Assembly (NCBI GenBank): GCA_016204595.1
Contig: JACQKJ010000021.1
Span: 1-11,191, forward strand
Length of the DNA stretch: 11,191 bases
Reading direction: 5' to 3'
From: Candidatus Komeilibacteria bacterium
Lineage (GTDB): Bacteria > Patescibacteriota > Patescibacteriia > UBA1558 > 2-01-FULL-52-15
This document shows positions 1 to 7,092 of this stretch, piece by piece. Within the stretch, counting starts at the first letter, position 1, and every line of letters begins with the position of its first letter. The position numbers and the translations under genes were made by a program. The notes under the pieces were generated by a model. It ran no database searches. It was not told the DNA's origin and worked only from the letters and a program-made list of their open reading frames with translations.

Positions 1-358
1 TGATAAGTCCGATGAGCAGCAGCCCTTCCGCGAGACCCAATACGGCTCCAATCAGCCGGTTCATCGTTTTGCCGAGCGGGAGGATGCGCAGCACCAAGGT
101 GGCAAAGCGGATAACAAGCGACATCGCAATGTTCACTGCGAGATAGATCCCCACGAACGCGAACACGATCGCGAACATGATGGAAAAATCCCAGAACTCG
201 ATGAGCCACTGCGCGACGCTGTCATAATACTGTCCAGCCGCCCATGCGCCAAGCACGATGCCGATGAATGCGCCAATGGTCGCGACAAAACCGCGTCGCG
301 CGCCTTTGAATATGAAATACGCGAGCAAAACAAGCAATGCATAATCAATCCACGTCAT
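1..358 (-). CDS. CvpA family membrane protein, C-terminal part outside window
   Basis: The first 119 residues of an integral membrane protein are visible; the 3' end lies beyond the window. The opening (MTWIDYALLVLLAYFIFKG, then ARRGF) matches the CvpA/colicin V production family: an acidic residue just before the first membrane segment and an Arg-Arg-Gly-Phe turn after it. Further hydrophobic segments lie near residues 24-42, 55-85 and 103-119. Family members are about 160-200 residues, so roughly two thirds is present. The exact role of bacterial CvpA proteins is unsettled; envelope homeostasis is usually proposed. The ATG is chosen because an in-frame TGA lies upstream with no other ATG between. 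No clear Shine-Dalgarno precedes it. The first two bases of the ATG belong to the terminal inverted repeat of element E1. It is probably the last visible gene of the glyS-metG operon, or has its own promoter inside E1. Confidence 0.85.
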   Translation of the reverse strand, partial: MTWIDYALLVLLAYFIFKGARRGFVATIGAFIGIVLGAWAAGQYYDSVAQWLIEFWDFSIMFAIVFAFVGIYLAVNIAMSLVIRFATLVLRILPLGKTMNRLIGAVLGLAEGLLLIGLI

Positions 359-456
359 CCCGTTAGAGATACGGTAAATTAGTAATCATATTCGATAACC
401 TCATAGTACTTTCAGCGTTATACCTGCAAAATGCCGAGTGGAGATCTCTAACGGGA
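358..456. repeat. E1: MITE-like element with 14-bp terminal inverted repeats
   Basis: The arms at 357-370 (ATCCCGTTAGAGAT) and 444-457 are perfect reverse complements over 14 bp, separated by 73 bp. The body is flanked on both sides by TCA (355-357 and 457-459), which could be a short target duplication or a target preference. It is clearly related to element E2 near 10328-10430: the arms share CCCGTTAGA, and the bodies share CTCAT, AGTAC and CCTGCAA in the same order at similar offsets. It has no coding capacity. It fills the metG-cvpA gap exactly: one TCA is the metG stop codon (TGA on the minus strand), and the other end overlaps the cvpA ATG. What can be seen is the structure and kinship; mobility is inferred. 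Confidence 0.7.
400..429 (-). promoter_or_regulatory. Possible promoter inside E1, facing cvpA
   Basis: On the minus strand TTGCAG (424-429) and TATGAG (400-405) are separated by 18 bp, a weak sigma70-like arrangement pointing at cvpA about 40 bases downstream. Element E2 carries the same pair of blocks (TTGCAG, 17 bp, CATGAG) in the same orientation relative to its downstream gene, which is the main reason for listing it. The -10 match is poor, so this is a suggestion only. Confidence 0.3.
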
Positions 457-1899
457 TCATGAATCTATTCTAGCAAATAAGCCGGAATATTTCACTATGG
501 GTTTTACGGTCAATGCTTTTTCTATTTTTTCCGCGGTTTCGGGCATGAAAGGGCGCAGTGCAACGGAAATATTATACAGCCGCACAGCAAGATCCTCTAG
601 AATATTCTCCGCTCGCTTCGTGTCGTTTTTGAAGAGCGCCCATGGCTTTTCTTTATCGATGAGTTCATCACAATCCTGAATTGCCAGCCATACTTCCTGT
701 AAAGCGCCTCGAAACGCTAGTTGCTCAATAAAAAATCTGACTTTTGATTGGAACTCATGTATCAACCGTAATTCATGCGGCAGAGTACCGCCCATATACT
801 TCTCTATCATGTTCGTGACGCGCGCGATGAGATTACCTAAGCCATTCGCAAGGTCGGCATTATACGCCTCTTCGAATTTTACTATTGTGAAATCACTGTC
901 CTCGAACGGGTGCATATGTTTCAGGAGGTAAAAACGTACCGCGTCGACGCCATACTTCTCGACAAGCTCGAACGGGTCAACGACATTACCGAGCGATTTT
1001 GACATCTTTTCCCCGCCCACGCTCACGTAGCCATGCACGAAAAGCTTCTTCGGCAGCGGAATGCCCGCGGACAGAAGCATCGCCGGCCAGTAGACCGCAT
1101 GAAAACGGATGATGCCTTTGCCGATCACATGCAGATCGGCCGGCCAGTATTTCTTGAATTGAGCAGAATTCTCTGCATATCCCAGGGCTGTCATATAGTT
1201 CGACAATGCGTCGAACCAGACATACATGATCTGCGACGGATCGCCCGGCACTGGCACGCCCCAGTTCTTTGCCCGGGCAACAGAACGCGAGATGCTGAAA
1301 TCCTGCAGGCCCATCCGGATAAAACTCAATATTTCTTTCTTCCGTGAGTCAGGAACGACGTGGTAGACGTCGTCCGCGATCAGCCTCTCAAGCTTGTCTT
1401 GATACTTCGAAAGTTTGAAAAAATAATTCTCCTCCTCGACCTCCTCAGGCACCGTATGATGCTCGGGGCACCGTCCGTCAATGAGCTCGCTCTCGTTATA
1501 GAACACCTCACATCCGACGCAATACAAGCCTTTGTATCGTTTTTTGTATATGTCGTCCGGATCGCACGCTGACCAGAGTTTCTGGGCACCCTTGAAATGA
1601 TCCTCCGAAGCGGTCCGCATGAAAGCGTCGTTCGAGACGTTCAGATCTTTCGTCAATTTCTGGAAGATCGATGCGTTCTGGTCTACGAAATCCTTGGTCG
1701 GAAGACCCGCCTTCTCTGCGGCCTGCACGTTCTTCAGACTGTTGTCGTCCGTGCCGGTCAGAAAAAAAACATCAGCGCCGTCCTGCCGCTTTTGCCGCGC
1801 TATCACATCAGTCTGCACCAATTCCAAAGCAAAACCGATGTGCGGTTTGGCATTCACGTATGGAATAGCGGTGGTGAGATAGTATTTATTTTTTGCCAT
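457..1899 (-). CDS. metG: Methionyl-tRNA synthetase
   Basis: Class I aminoacyl-tRNA synthetase charging tRNA-Met in the cytoplasm. The nucleotide-binding signature is at residues 20-23 as HIGF, where most MetRS have HIGH. The KMSKS loop is intact at 298-302. A zinc knuckle is visible as Cys127-x2-Cys130 and Cys144-x2-His147, placing it with the MetRS forms that keep one zinc-binding insertion. The helical anticodon-binding region follows to the end. At 480 residues it lacks the C-terminal EMAP/Trbp111-type tRNA-binding domain found in many bacterial MetRS. The ATG overlaps the end of rsmI by 14 bases, implying translational coupling; a GGGGGAG tract lies rather far upstream (about 17 bases) inside rsmI. 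The TGA stop coincides with the boundary of element E1. Confidence 0.97.
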   Translation of the reverse strand: MAKNKYYLTTAIPYVNAKPHIGFALELVQTDVIARQKRQDGADVFFLTGTDDNSLKNVQAAEKAGLPTKDFVDQNASIFQKLTKDLNVSNDAFMRTASEDHFKGAQKLWSACDPDDIYKKRYKGLYCVGCEVFYNESELIDGRCPEHHTVPEEVEEENYFFKLSKYQDKLERLIADDVYHVVPDSRKKEILSFIRMGLQDFSISRSVARAKNWGVPVPGDPSQIMYVWFDALSNYMTALGYAENSAQFKKYWPADLHVIGKGIIRFHAVYWPAMLLSAGIPLPKKLFVHGYVSVGGEKMSKSLGNVVDPFELVEKYGVDAVRFYLLKHMHPFEDSDFTIVKFEEAYNADLANGLGNLIARVTNMIEKYMGGTLPHELRLIHEFQSKVRFFIEQLAFRGALQEVWLAIQDCDELIDKEKPWALFKNDTKRAENILEDLAVRLYNISVALRPFMPETAEKIEKALTVKPIVKYSGLFARIDS

Positions 1900-2554
1900 A
1901 GGCTATAATAACAAACTCCCCCTTCACTTCGCTGTCTGGGATTTTTTTCAAAACATCCGCAGCGCTTCCCCGATACACGGTCTCGAATTTCTTCGTGAGC
2001 TCTCTGGATACGATCACCTGCTTATCCATGCCCGCAAGTTCACCAAGGGTTTTGCGGATACGATGCACCGATTCGAACAAAATGACCGGAATGTCGCTCT
2101 GCTGTATGCGCGCAAGCTTGGTCTGCCGCCCTTTTTTGTGCGGCAGAAAACCAAAAAATAAAAACTCATCCAGCGGGATACCGGCGACCGAGATAGCCGC
2201 AGCAAGAGCAGACGGCCCCGGGACGGGTACTATTGCGACATCAGGCAGACTCTGTGAGACTAGCTCAACAAGCTTGCCGCCGGGGTCTGAAATACCGGGC
2301 GTTCCCGCATCAGTGACATAGGCGCAATCCTTGCCCGATGCCAAAAGCTGCTGGATCTTCTGAAAATCCCGTTCGGTGCTGTGATGATGCCACGGCAGAA
2401 CCGAGGCCTTGATCCCGAAATGGGCAAGCAGCTTCGCCGTGACACGCGTGTCCTCGGCAAGCACGGTATGCACCTCGGAAAGCACACGCACCGCGCGATC
2501 GGTCATGTCTTCAAGATTGCCGATCGGAGTCGCAATAATATACAACACTGCCAT
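1886..2554 (-). CDS. rsmI: 16S rRNA 2'-O-ribose C1402 methyltransferase RsmI, short form
   Basis: SAM-dependent tetrapyrrole-methylase-fold enzyme that 2'-O-methylates C1402 in the ribosomal decoding centre. The family motifs are plain: IATPIGNLEDMT at residues 7-18, LAEDTR at 32-37, TDAGTPGISDPG at 81-92, and a GFLP motif followed by a lysine-rich stretch near 135-145. At 222 residues it is about 60 shorter than the E. coli enzyme (286); it ends soon after the methylase fold, so the C-terminal extension is missing. No frameshift is seen that could explain this, so it is probably a natural short form. It starts 6 bases after the permease gene and overlaps metG by 14 bases. An AGGG 5-8 bases before the ATG may serve as a weak ribosome-binding site. 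Confidence 0.95.
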   Translation of the reverse strand: MAVLYIIATPIGNLEDMTDRAVRVLSEVHTVLAEDTRVTAKLLAHFGIKASVLPWHHHSTERDFQKIQQLLASGKDCAYVTDAGTPGISDPGGKLVELVSQSLPDVAIVPVPGPSALAAAISVAGIPLDEFLFFGFLPHKKGRQTKLARIQQSDIPVILFESVHRIRKTLGELAGMDKQVIVSRELTKKFETVYRGSAADVLKKIPDSEVKGEFVIIAYGKK

Positions 2555-2560
2555 GGTGCC

Positions 2561-3619
2561 CTACGGGACCAATTCCTTTTTATAGCCCAGCTCGCTCAAG
2601 ACGACATCAAGTGCCGTTGCTATTGGTACGGCGACGAGCGCTCCGGCAACACCACCAACTTTTGCACCAATAAGAATGGAAACGATGACAATAAGCGGAT
2701 TGAGGCCAACCGTTCGCGCCATAATTTTCGGGACAACGATATTGTTTTCTGCTTGCTGCACCACGACGTAGAGTATCAGCACCAACCCCGCCTTGAACCA
2801 ACCGCCCCACGGCGAAATGAGCGTAAGAAATATCGCCGGAACCGCGCTTAAGATCGGCCCAAGATACGGGACTACCTCGAAAAACCCGGCGAGCAGCGCA
2901 AGAACAAGAGCATACTGAATGCCCAGGATCTTCAAGCCCACATAGGTGATGACAAAAATGACGAACGAAAGCAGCAGCTGGCCGCGAAGCCACAATCCCA
3001 GGCGACTCTGGATTTTCTCTATGATCTGGGCCGTCTTCTCTTCTTTGCCCTTGGGCGTAAGCCACACGATGAACTGCTTCACGGCGCTTTCCTGCACGCT
3101 GAAATAAAACGTAATGACCAAAGCAAGCATGATGGTGATAACCCCTCCGAAAATAGCGCTCGCAACAGGCAAGACGTTCCCCGACGCAAGCTGCGTCAGG
3201 TTCGCGAGCGCCTGATCCAGCCCGCCTCGAAAGCTGGTTGATTTGTCATTAGCGAACAACGGCGTATATTGAAAACGATCCAGGCTGTTATTGATCTCCT
3301 GGTAATAGTGCGGGATATCCTGAGCGATGTTCCGAACTTCGTTCGCGATCGGGCGGGAGATCCCGATCACCACCACCGTCAGTGCGGAAAAGAAAACTAT
3401 ATATATGAGAATGATGCCGAACGCACGCGGTATCCGTCGCTGCTGCAGATAATCAACGGTCGGGTCAAAGGCGGAAGCCAGGATGAGCGAGACGAATACC
3501 AGGGCGATAATATCGCGGATGAGCCACGCGAATCCGATGAGCACCAGTATCAAAAAAACCCGCAGGATCGAGCTCATCGATATCGAGAAAACGACCTTAT
3601 TGCCATCACCGTTTGCCAT
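2561..3619 (-). CDS. AI-2E family (DUF20) membrane transporter
   Basis: Polytopic inner-membrane protein of 352 residues, the usual length for the AI-2E transporter family (TqsA, YhhT, PerM and relatives). Hydrophobic segments lie at about residues 18-50, 66-88, 150-175, 215-233, 235-270, 277-290 and 308-340, with a long extracytoplasmic loop at roughly 90-145. Family landmarks are the FEVVPYLGP stretch (residues 247-255) and QQAENNIVVPKIM (288-300), followed by NPL. Substrates across the family vary (autoinducer-2 export, Na+/H+ exchange, or unknown), so no substrate is assigned. It begins 27 bases after the M16 peptidase stop and ends 6 bases before rsmI, within the same transcript. No convincing Shine-Dalgarno precedes the ATG. 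Confidence 0.92.
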   Translation of the reverse strand: MANGDGNKVVFSISMSSILRVFLILVLIGFAWLIRDIIALVFVSLILASAFDPTVDYLQQRRIPRAFGIILIYIVFFSALTVVVIGISRPIANEVRNIAQDIPHYYQEINNSLDRFQYTPLFANDKSTSFRGGLDQALANLTQLASGNVLPVASAIFGGVITIMLALVITFYFSVQESAVKQFIVWLTPKGKEEKTAQIIEKIQSRLGLWLRGQLLLSFVIFVITYVGLKILGIQYALVLALLAGFFEVVPYLGPILSAVPAIFLTLISPWGGWFKAGLVLILYVVVQQAENNIVVPKIMARTVGLNPLIVIVSILIGAKVGGVAGALVAVPIATALDVVLSELGYKKELVP

Positions 3620-3646
3620 AGATATAGTGTACTGGACAGGAGTGTT

Positions 3647-4909
3647 CTAGACAAGAGCTTTCAAGAACTTCGACGCCCCTTTATACGGTCCGATCAGCGC
3701 TAGATTCGCCAGTTTCCAGCGGATAATGTTGCGAGCGACACGATTCACGTCGTCAAGAGTGACCCGATCGAGAGTCGCAAGACGCTCTTCAAGGGTCTGC
3801 ACCCTATCCGTCAAGAGTTCCTGACTCATCAAGAAAGACAGGTAGGTACTCGGTTTTTCAAATTTCAAAATCATCCGCCCTCGGATATTGTCTTTCGCCT
3901 GTTTCAGTTCCAACCGGCTAACTCCGCTTCGAGTCAACTTCTGTAGCTCATCACGGATGGCACGAAGTGATTCCTCCACTTTTCCCTTATCAACCCCTGC
4001 GTGAACAGCCAGATAGCCTGTGTCTTCATATGATTCGACCATGCTGCGTATCACATAGGCAAGCCCTTTGCGTTCACGAATCTGAATAAACAGCCGCGAA
4101 CTCATCGTGCCCCCCAAAGCAACCGACAACAGCATCAGGGCGTCGAGCTTGGGATGCTTTCGTTTATATCCCGGAAAACCCAGCATCAGCTGCACCTGAT
4201 CTGTCTCCTTATATTCAAAACGGGAGCGCGGGGATGATTGTGAAAATGTAATCGGTTGTATCTGCGCTTTCGATTTCTTCTTCATGACCGGCAGATAGCG
4301 ATTGATCAGACGAAGAACTTTTTCTTCGGAAAACTTTCCGGCAACGCCGATCACCATGTTGCCCGGATAGTAAAAACGCTCTTTGTACGCCAGCAATGAT
4401 TCATGCGGTACGGATTTGATAACTTGACGCGGGCCGCCAATCTCCCGGCCGAGGCTTGTTCCTGTATAGATAGTACTTTCAAAAATCTCATCAATTCGCA
4501 TCATTGGGTTATCGCGGTACATGTTCAGCTCCTCAACGATCACACCCCGCTCCCGCTCCATCTCCTTTTTCTCGAACTTCGAATGACGGAGCATATCTGA
4601 AAGCATATCGATTCCGAGCTCCACGTGCGCTGACGCAGTTTCTATATAATATGAGGTGTTATCTTTACTGGTGAACGCATTGTATTCCGCGCCGACGGCA
4701 TCAAGCTCTTTCGACAGCGCTTTGGTCGTCGGCCGTTTCGTGGTGCCTTTGAACATCAGGTGCTCAATGAAATGCGACACGCCGTTGATCTTCTTCGACT
4801 CCTGGCGCGAGCCGACCTTGAACATGATCTCCCAAGTCACCGATTGGCTCTCCTTTCTCGGCACCAACATGACGACGCTTCCGTCAGGACGTACGATCCG
4901 TTTATGCAT
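3647..4909 (-). CDS. M16 family zinc metallopeptidase (processing-peptidase-like)
   Basis: A 420-residue peptidase with the inverted zinc motif HFIEH (His46, Glu49, His50) and the expected distal glutamate in RGVIVEELNMY (about Glu126), as in mitochondrial processing peptidase and bacterial PqqL/YmxG-like proteins. The second half carries the conserved R-x-K-G-L-A-Y stretch of the inactive-half domain, which helps bind substrate. So the core is complete with one active and one inactive half; family members often act as homodimers. No signal peptide is seen, suggesting a cytoplasmic enzyme. The start chosen (ATG at 4907-4909) overlaps the glyS stop by 8 bases and has GGAG 10 bases upstream. 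An earlier start at 4954 would add 15 residues unlike the family N-terminus. The natural substrate is unknown. Confidence 0.93.
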   Translation of the reverse strand: MHKRIVRPDGSVVMLVPRKESQSVTWEIMFKVGSRQESKKINGVSHFIEHLMFKGTTKRPTTKALSKELDAVGAEYNAFTSKDNTSYYIETASAHVELGIDMLSDMLRHSKFEKKEMERERGVIVEELNMYRDNPMMRIDEIFESTIYTGTSLGREIGGPRQVIKSVPHESLLAYKERFYYPGNMVIGVAGKFSEEKVLRLINRYLPVMKKKSKAQIQPITFSQSSPRSRFEYKETDQVQLMLGFPGYKRKHPKLDALMLLSVALGGTMSSRLFIQIRERKGLAYVIRSMVESYEDTGYLAVHAGVDKGKVEESLRAIRDELQKLTRSGVSRLELKQAKDNIRGRMILKFEKPSTYLSFLMSQELLTDRVQTLEERLATLDRVTLDDVNRVARNIIRWKLANLALIGPYKGASKFLKALV

Positions 4910-6272
4910 TGAATTTTTTCTCCAAATAAGTACCAAGCTGGTCGATTGCGACACGGTCCTGCTTCATGGTATCGCGGTCGCGGACCGTGACTTTTTTGTC
5001 GTTCAGGGAATCGAAATCCACCGTGACACAATAAGGAGTACCTATCTCATCCTGCCTCCGGTACCTGCGGCCAATGCTTTGTGTTTCGTCATAGTCGACT
5101 CTGAATTTCTTGCGTAACGAATCGGCGAGCGACTTCGTGATAACTTGTAGCTCCTCTTTTTTTGACAATGGCAGTACCGCGACCTGGTACGGCGCTAAAT
5201 GCTTCGGGATTTTCAAAACCACGCGCGTGTCCGTCTCGCCCTGCTCGGCCGTCGGCGCCTGTTCTTCGTGATATGCCGAGAGCAGGGTTGCGAGCACGGA
5301 TCGATCCACGCCCCAGGTCGGCTCGATCACATGCGGCACGAATTTCTCATTCGTCACCGGATCGGTATAGGTCAGCTCCTGGCCGCTCATTTCGGCATGT
5401 CGCTTCAGATCAAAATCGGTTCGGTACGCAAGCCCGTACAGTTCCTTTCTGCCGAACGGATACTCATACTCAAAATCCATCGTGCGTTTGGAATAGTGCG
5501 CCAACTCGTCTTTCGGCATATCGACTTCCTGATATTCATTCTTGGTGATGCCAAGCGATGCGATCCACTCCTCCATTTCCTTCCGCCACTGTTCAAAATA
5601 TTTCTTCCATTCTTTCTCTCGAACAAAATATTCGATCTCCATGATCTCAAACTCGCGCGTGCGGAAAATGAAGTTACCGGGAGTTATCTCGTTGCGGAAC
5701 GATCTGCCTATCTGCGCGATGCCGAACGGAAATCCGACGCGAGTACTATCAAGGACCTGTTTGAAATCAACGAACATGCCTTGCGCCGTCTCGGGACGCA
5801 AGTAGGCGATCGTGCTTTCGTCCTCGACCGGGCCCACGAATGTTTTGAACATAAGGTTGAACGTGCGCACCGACGTCAGTTCTCCGCCGCATTCAGGGCA
5901 CTCGGTCATTTCTTTCGGCGGTGTTTTCATGGCGCCGAGTTCGGGCTTGATGCCCTTTGCCTCGAGCAAATGATCGGCGCGAAAACGCCGTTTACATTTT
6001 TTGCAATCGACCAAGGGATCGGTAAAATTTTCCAAATGTCCTGAAGTCTGCCAGACCTTCGGGTTCATGATGACCGTGGCATCGATCCCGACGATATCTC
6101 CCCGTTCCTGCACGAACCGCTTCCACCACGCATGCTTGATATTGTTCTTAAGCTCCACGCCCAAAGGACCGTAGTCCCACGCATTGGCAAAACCGCCATA
6201 GATTTCCGACGACGGGAAAATAAAACCCCTGCGTTTGCAGAGCGAGACGAGTTTGTCCAATGAGTCGAGCAT
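4902..6272 (-). CDS. glyS: Glycyl-tRNA synthetase, single-chain (alpha2) type
   Basis: Class II synthetase of the single-polypeptide, eukaryote/archaea-like form (also called glyQS), not the bacterial alpha2beta2 form. Motif 2 lies at residues 189-206 (GRSFRNEITPGNFIFRTREF) and motif 3 at about 317-331 (EPTWGVDRSVLATL). An insertion with two CxxC pairs (Cys90/93, Cys125/128) probably binds zinc. Residues 352-456 form the anticodon-binding domain. The 456-residue length is normal. The opening MLDSLDKLVSLCKRRGFIFPS is typical for the family, supporting this start. It is the first gene of the left operon: a promoter ends a dozen bases upstream, leaving almost no leader. Its stop overlaps the peptidase start. 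Confidence 0.97.
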   Translation of the reverse strand: MLDSLDKLVSLCKRRGFIFPSSEIYGGFANAWDYGPLGVELKNNIKHAWWKRFVQERGDIVGIDATVIMNPKVWQTSGHLENFTDPLVDCKKCKRRFRADHLLEAKGIKPELGAMKTPPKEMTECPECGGELTSVRTFNLMFKTFVGPVEDESTIAYLRPETAQGMFVDFKQVLDSTRVGFPFGIAQIGRSFRNEITPGNFIFRTREFEIMEIEYFVREKEWKKYFEQWRKEMEEWIASLGITKNEYQEVDMPKDELAHYSKRTMDFEYEYPFGRKELYGLAYRTDFDLKRHAEMSGQELTYTDPVTNEKFVPHVIEPTWGVDRSVLATLLSAYHEEQAPTAEQGETDTRVVLKIPKHLAPYQVAVLPLSKKEELQVITKSLADSLRKKFRVDYDETQSIGRRYRRQDEIGTPYCVTVDFDSLNDKKVTVRDRDTMKQDRVAIDQLGTYLEKKFNA

Positions 6273-6283
6273 AAATCAGACCA

Positions 6284-6312
6284 AGTATATCCAATGTAGC
6301 GCTGTTCTGCAA
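6284..6312 (-). promoter_or_regulatory. Promoter of the glyS operon
   Basis: On the minus strand TTGCAG (6307-6312) and TATACT (6284-6289) are separated by exactly 17 bp, each one or two bases off consensus. Transcription would start near 6277, about 5 bases before the glyS ATG, so the message would be nearly leaderless. It lies back to back with the plus-strand promoter at 6338-6366. Confidence 0.7.
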
Positions 6313-6337
6313 ACAAAAAAGCCATTTTCAGGAACTA

Positions 6338-6366
6338 TTGACAAAATTTGCGTTATATGCTAATAT
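6338..6366 (+). promoter_or_regulatory. Strong promoter of the 84-residue orphan gene
   Basis: A perfect -35 (TTGACA, 6338-6343), a 17-bp spacer and TAATAT (6361-6366) make a near-consensus sigma70-type promoter. The start would be near 6373, leaving a leader of about 58 bases that ends in a GGAGG Shine-Dalgarno (6419-6423). Confidence 0.75.
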
Positions 6367-6431
6367 ATATAGTTTTACGTCCTGTCACATCTCAGGCCTG
6401 TAAACGCAACATACTCGCGGAGGAAGGGCAC

Positions 6432-6686
6432 ATGATCACAGTCGTGAGCCATGGAAAGAAGAAGGCAGAGATCATCATCAGCGGAGACGAAATCCGCAAG
6501 ATCGAATTCCAGGGGCTGAGCCGCTACCAGCATCTGGAGATCATCAAGAAGGGCGACAACGTGACCCGCCACATCCGGCGCATACATCAGGGTCATGTCT
6601 GGGTCGACGCCTATGGCACCCGGTACCGCTACAACGGCGTTTCGTTCCAGATCTTCGATCTGGAGCATGATACCCAGGCGGCGTAA
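6432..6686 (+). CDS. Small hypothetical protein, 84 residues
   Basis: I do not recognise this protein. The ATG is supported by a strong Shine-Dalgarno GGAGG eight bases upstream, a strong promoter before it and an intrinsic terminator after it, so it is a self-contained transcription unit. The product has no cysteine, signal peptide or membrane segment. It is rich in charged residues, alternating beta-like stretches (ITVVSH, AEIIISG, HVWVDAYGTRYRYNGVSFQIF) with a basic middle (KKGDNVTRHIRRIH), which suggests a small beta-rich, possibly nucleic-acid-binding domain; that is inference only. Codons favour C or G at the third position more than in the glyS operon. It diverges from glyS, so their promoters share the 6273-6431 interval. 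Frames lacking this signal combination can be set aside, so coding status is fairly secure. Confidence 0.75.
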   Translation: MITVVSHGKKKAEIIISGDEIRKIEFQGLSRYQHLEIIKKGDNVTRHIRRIHQGHVWVDAYGTRYRYNGVSFQIFDLEHDTQAA

Positions 6687-6706
6687 GAAAACCAGCGCCT
6701 TCAAAG

Positions 6707-6742
6707 AGCCGCGGTGATTTCCGAAAGGAACCCGCGGCTTTT
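6707..6742 (+). terminator. Intrinsic terminator of the 84-residue gene
   Basis: AGCCGCGG (6707-6714) pairs perfectly with CCGCGGCT (6732-6739), followed by a short T run (6739-6742). Inside the loop a second small stem, TTCC-GAAA-GGAA, carries a GNRA-type tetraloop. It stands 21 bases after the stop codon and just before the next promoter. Confidence 0.8.
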
Positions 6743-6746
6743 GCAT

Positions 6747-6775
6747 TTGACAAAACCCTCCCGACACGTTATGAG
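6747..6775 (+). promoter_or_regulatory. Promoter of the 68-residue orphan gene
   Basis: A perfect -35 TTGACA (6747-6752) is followed, after 17 bp, by TATGAG (6770-6775), a weaker -10. The -35 begins only 5 bases beyond the preceding terminator, so the two small genes are transcribed separately. Predicted start is near 6782. Confidence 0.6.
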
Positions 6776-6819
6776 TGAGATACGTACCTTTCCCGGCTCC
6801 TCACAAAAGGAGAACAGCC

Positions 6820-7026
6820 ATGACGGTCCTCTACAAGAAAACGGGAGATGGGATCGCGCTACTCACTCTGATGCCGTATGACGGCACCGTGACTCCGAAA
6901 AAACAGCGCGAGATGGATCTCGCAACTATCGAGGAGATGAGAGATGACGAAATGCTGTCGCACCTCGATCTCGCGACCCGCGCCGCAAAGACCTGGGTTC
7001 AGGGCACTGAGCCCGCCAAGCGGTAA
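6820..7026 (+). CDS. Small hypothetical protein, 68 residues
   Basis: I do not recognise this protein. The ATG is chosen because AAGGAGA lies 7 bases upstream; a longer reading from 6775 would start inside the -10 element and is unlikely. The product begins with a short beta-like stretch (LYKKTGDGIALLTLMP) and continues as a charged, probably helical segment (PKKQREMDLATIEEMRDDEM, then LSHLDLATRAAKTW). It has no cysteine, signal peptide or membrane segment. It sits alone between its own promoter and a strong hairpin shared with the convergent clp gene. Like the preceding orphan gene it uses GC-rich codons and a strong ribosome-binding site, unlike the nearby core genes. Its N-terminus does not resemble the other orphan. 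Confidence 0.7.
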   Translation: MTVLYKKTGDGIALLTLMPYDGTVTPKKQREMDLATIEEMRDDEMLSHLDLATRAAKTWVQGTEPAKR

Positions 7027-7045
7027 CCCGTCTCCATGTAGGAAA

Positions 7046-7075
7046 CGGCCGCGCCGACACCAGTCGACGCGGCCG
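7046..7075. terminator. Hairpin between convergent genes, likely bidirectional terminator
   Basis: CGGCCGCG (7046-7053) pairs perfectly with CGCGGCCG (7068-7075); a single mismatch is followed by a 4-bp inner stem (CGAC/GTCG) and an ACCA loop. The T runs are short on both sides (TTTCC on the minus strand, ATTTCC after four bases on the plus strand), so termination may be inefficient. Its place between two convergent stop codons supports the call. Confidence 0.6.
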
Positions 7076-7092
7076 CCATCATTTCCAAAAAA

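Noticed and set aside
457..459. Possible recoding of TGA (genetic code 25 of Gracilibacteria/SR1)
   Set aside because: TGA does not occur inside any confident gene, and the metG TGA is at the expected end; the base composition is also unlike those low-GC lineages.
4910..4954. Earlier start for the M16 peptidase
   Set aside because: The added 15 residues do not look like the family N-terminus, and the ATG at 4909 has GGAG upstream and a short overlap with glyS.
5199..6044. Long plus-strand open frame of 281 codons
   Set aside because: It lies wholly opposite glyS, has no promoter or ribosome-binding site, and its translation shows no family features; glyS is unmistakable on the other strand.
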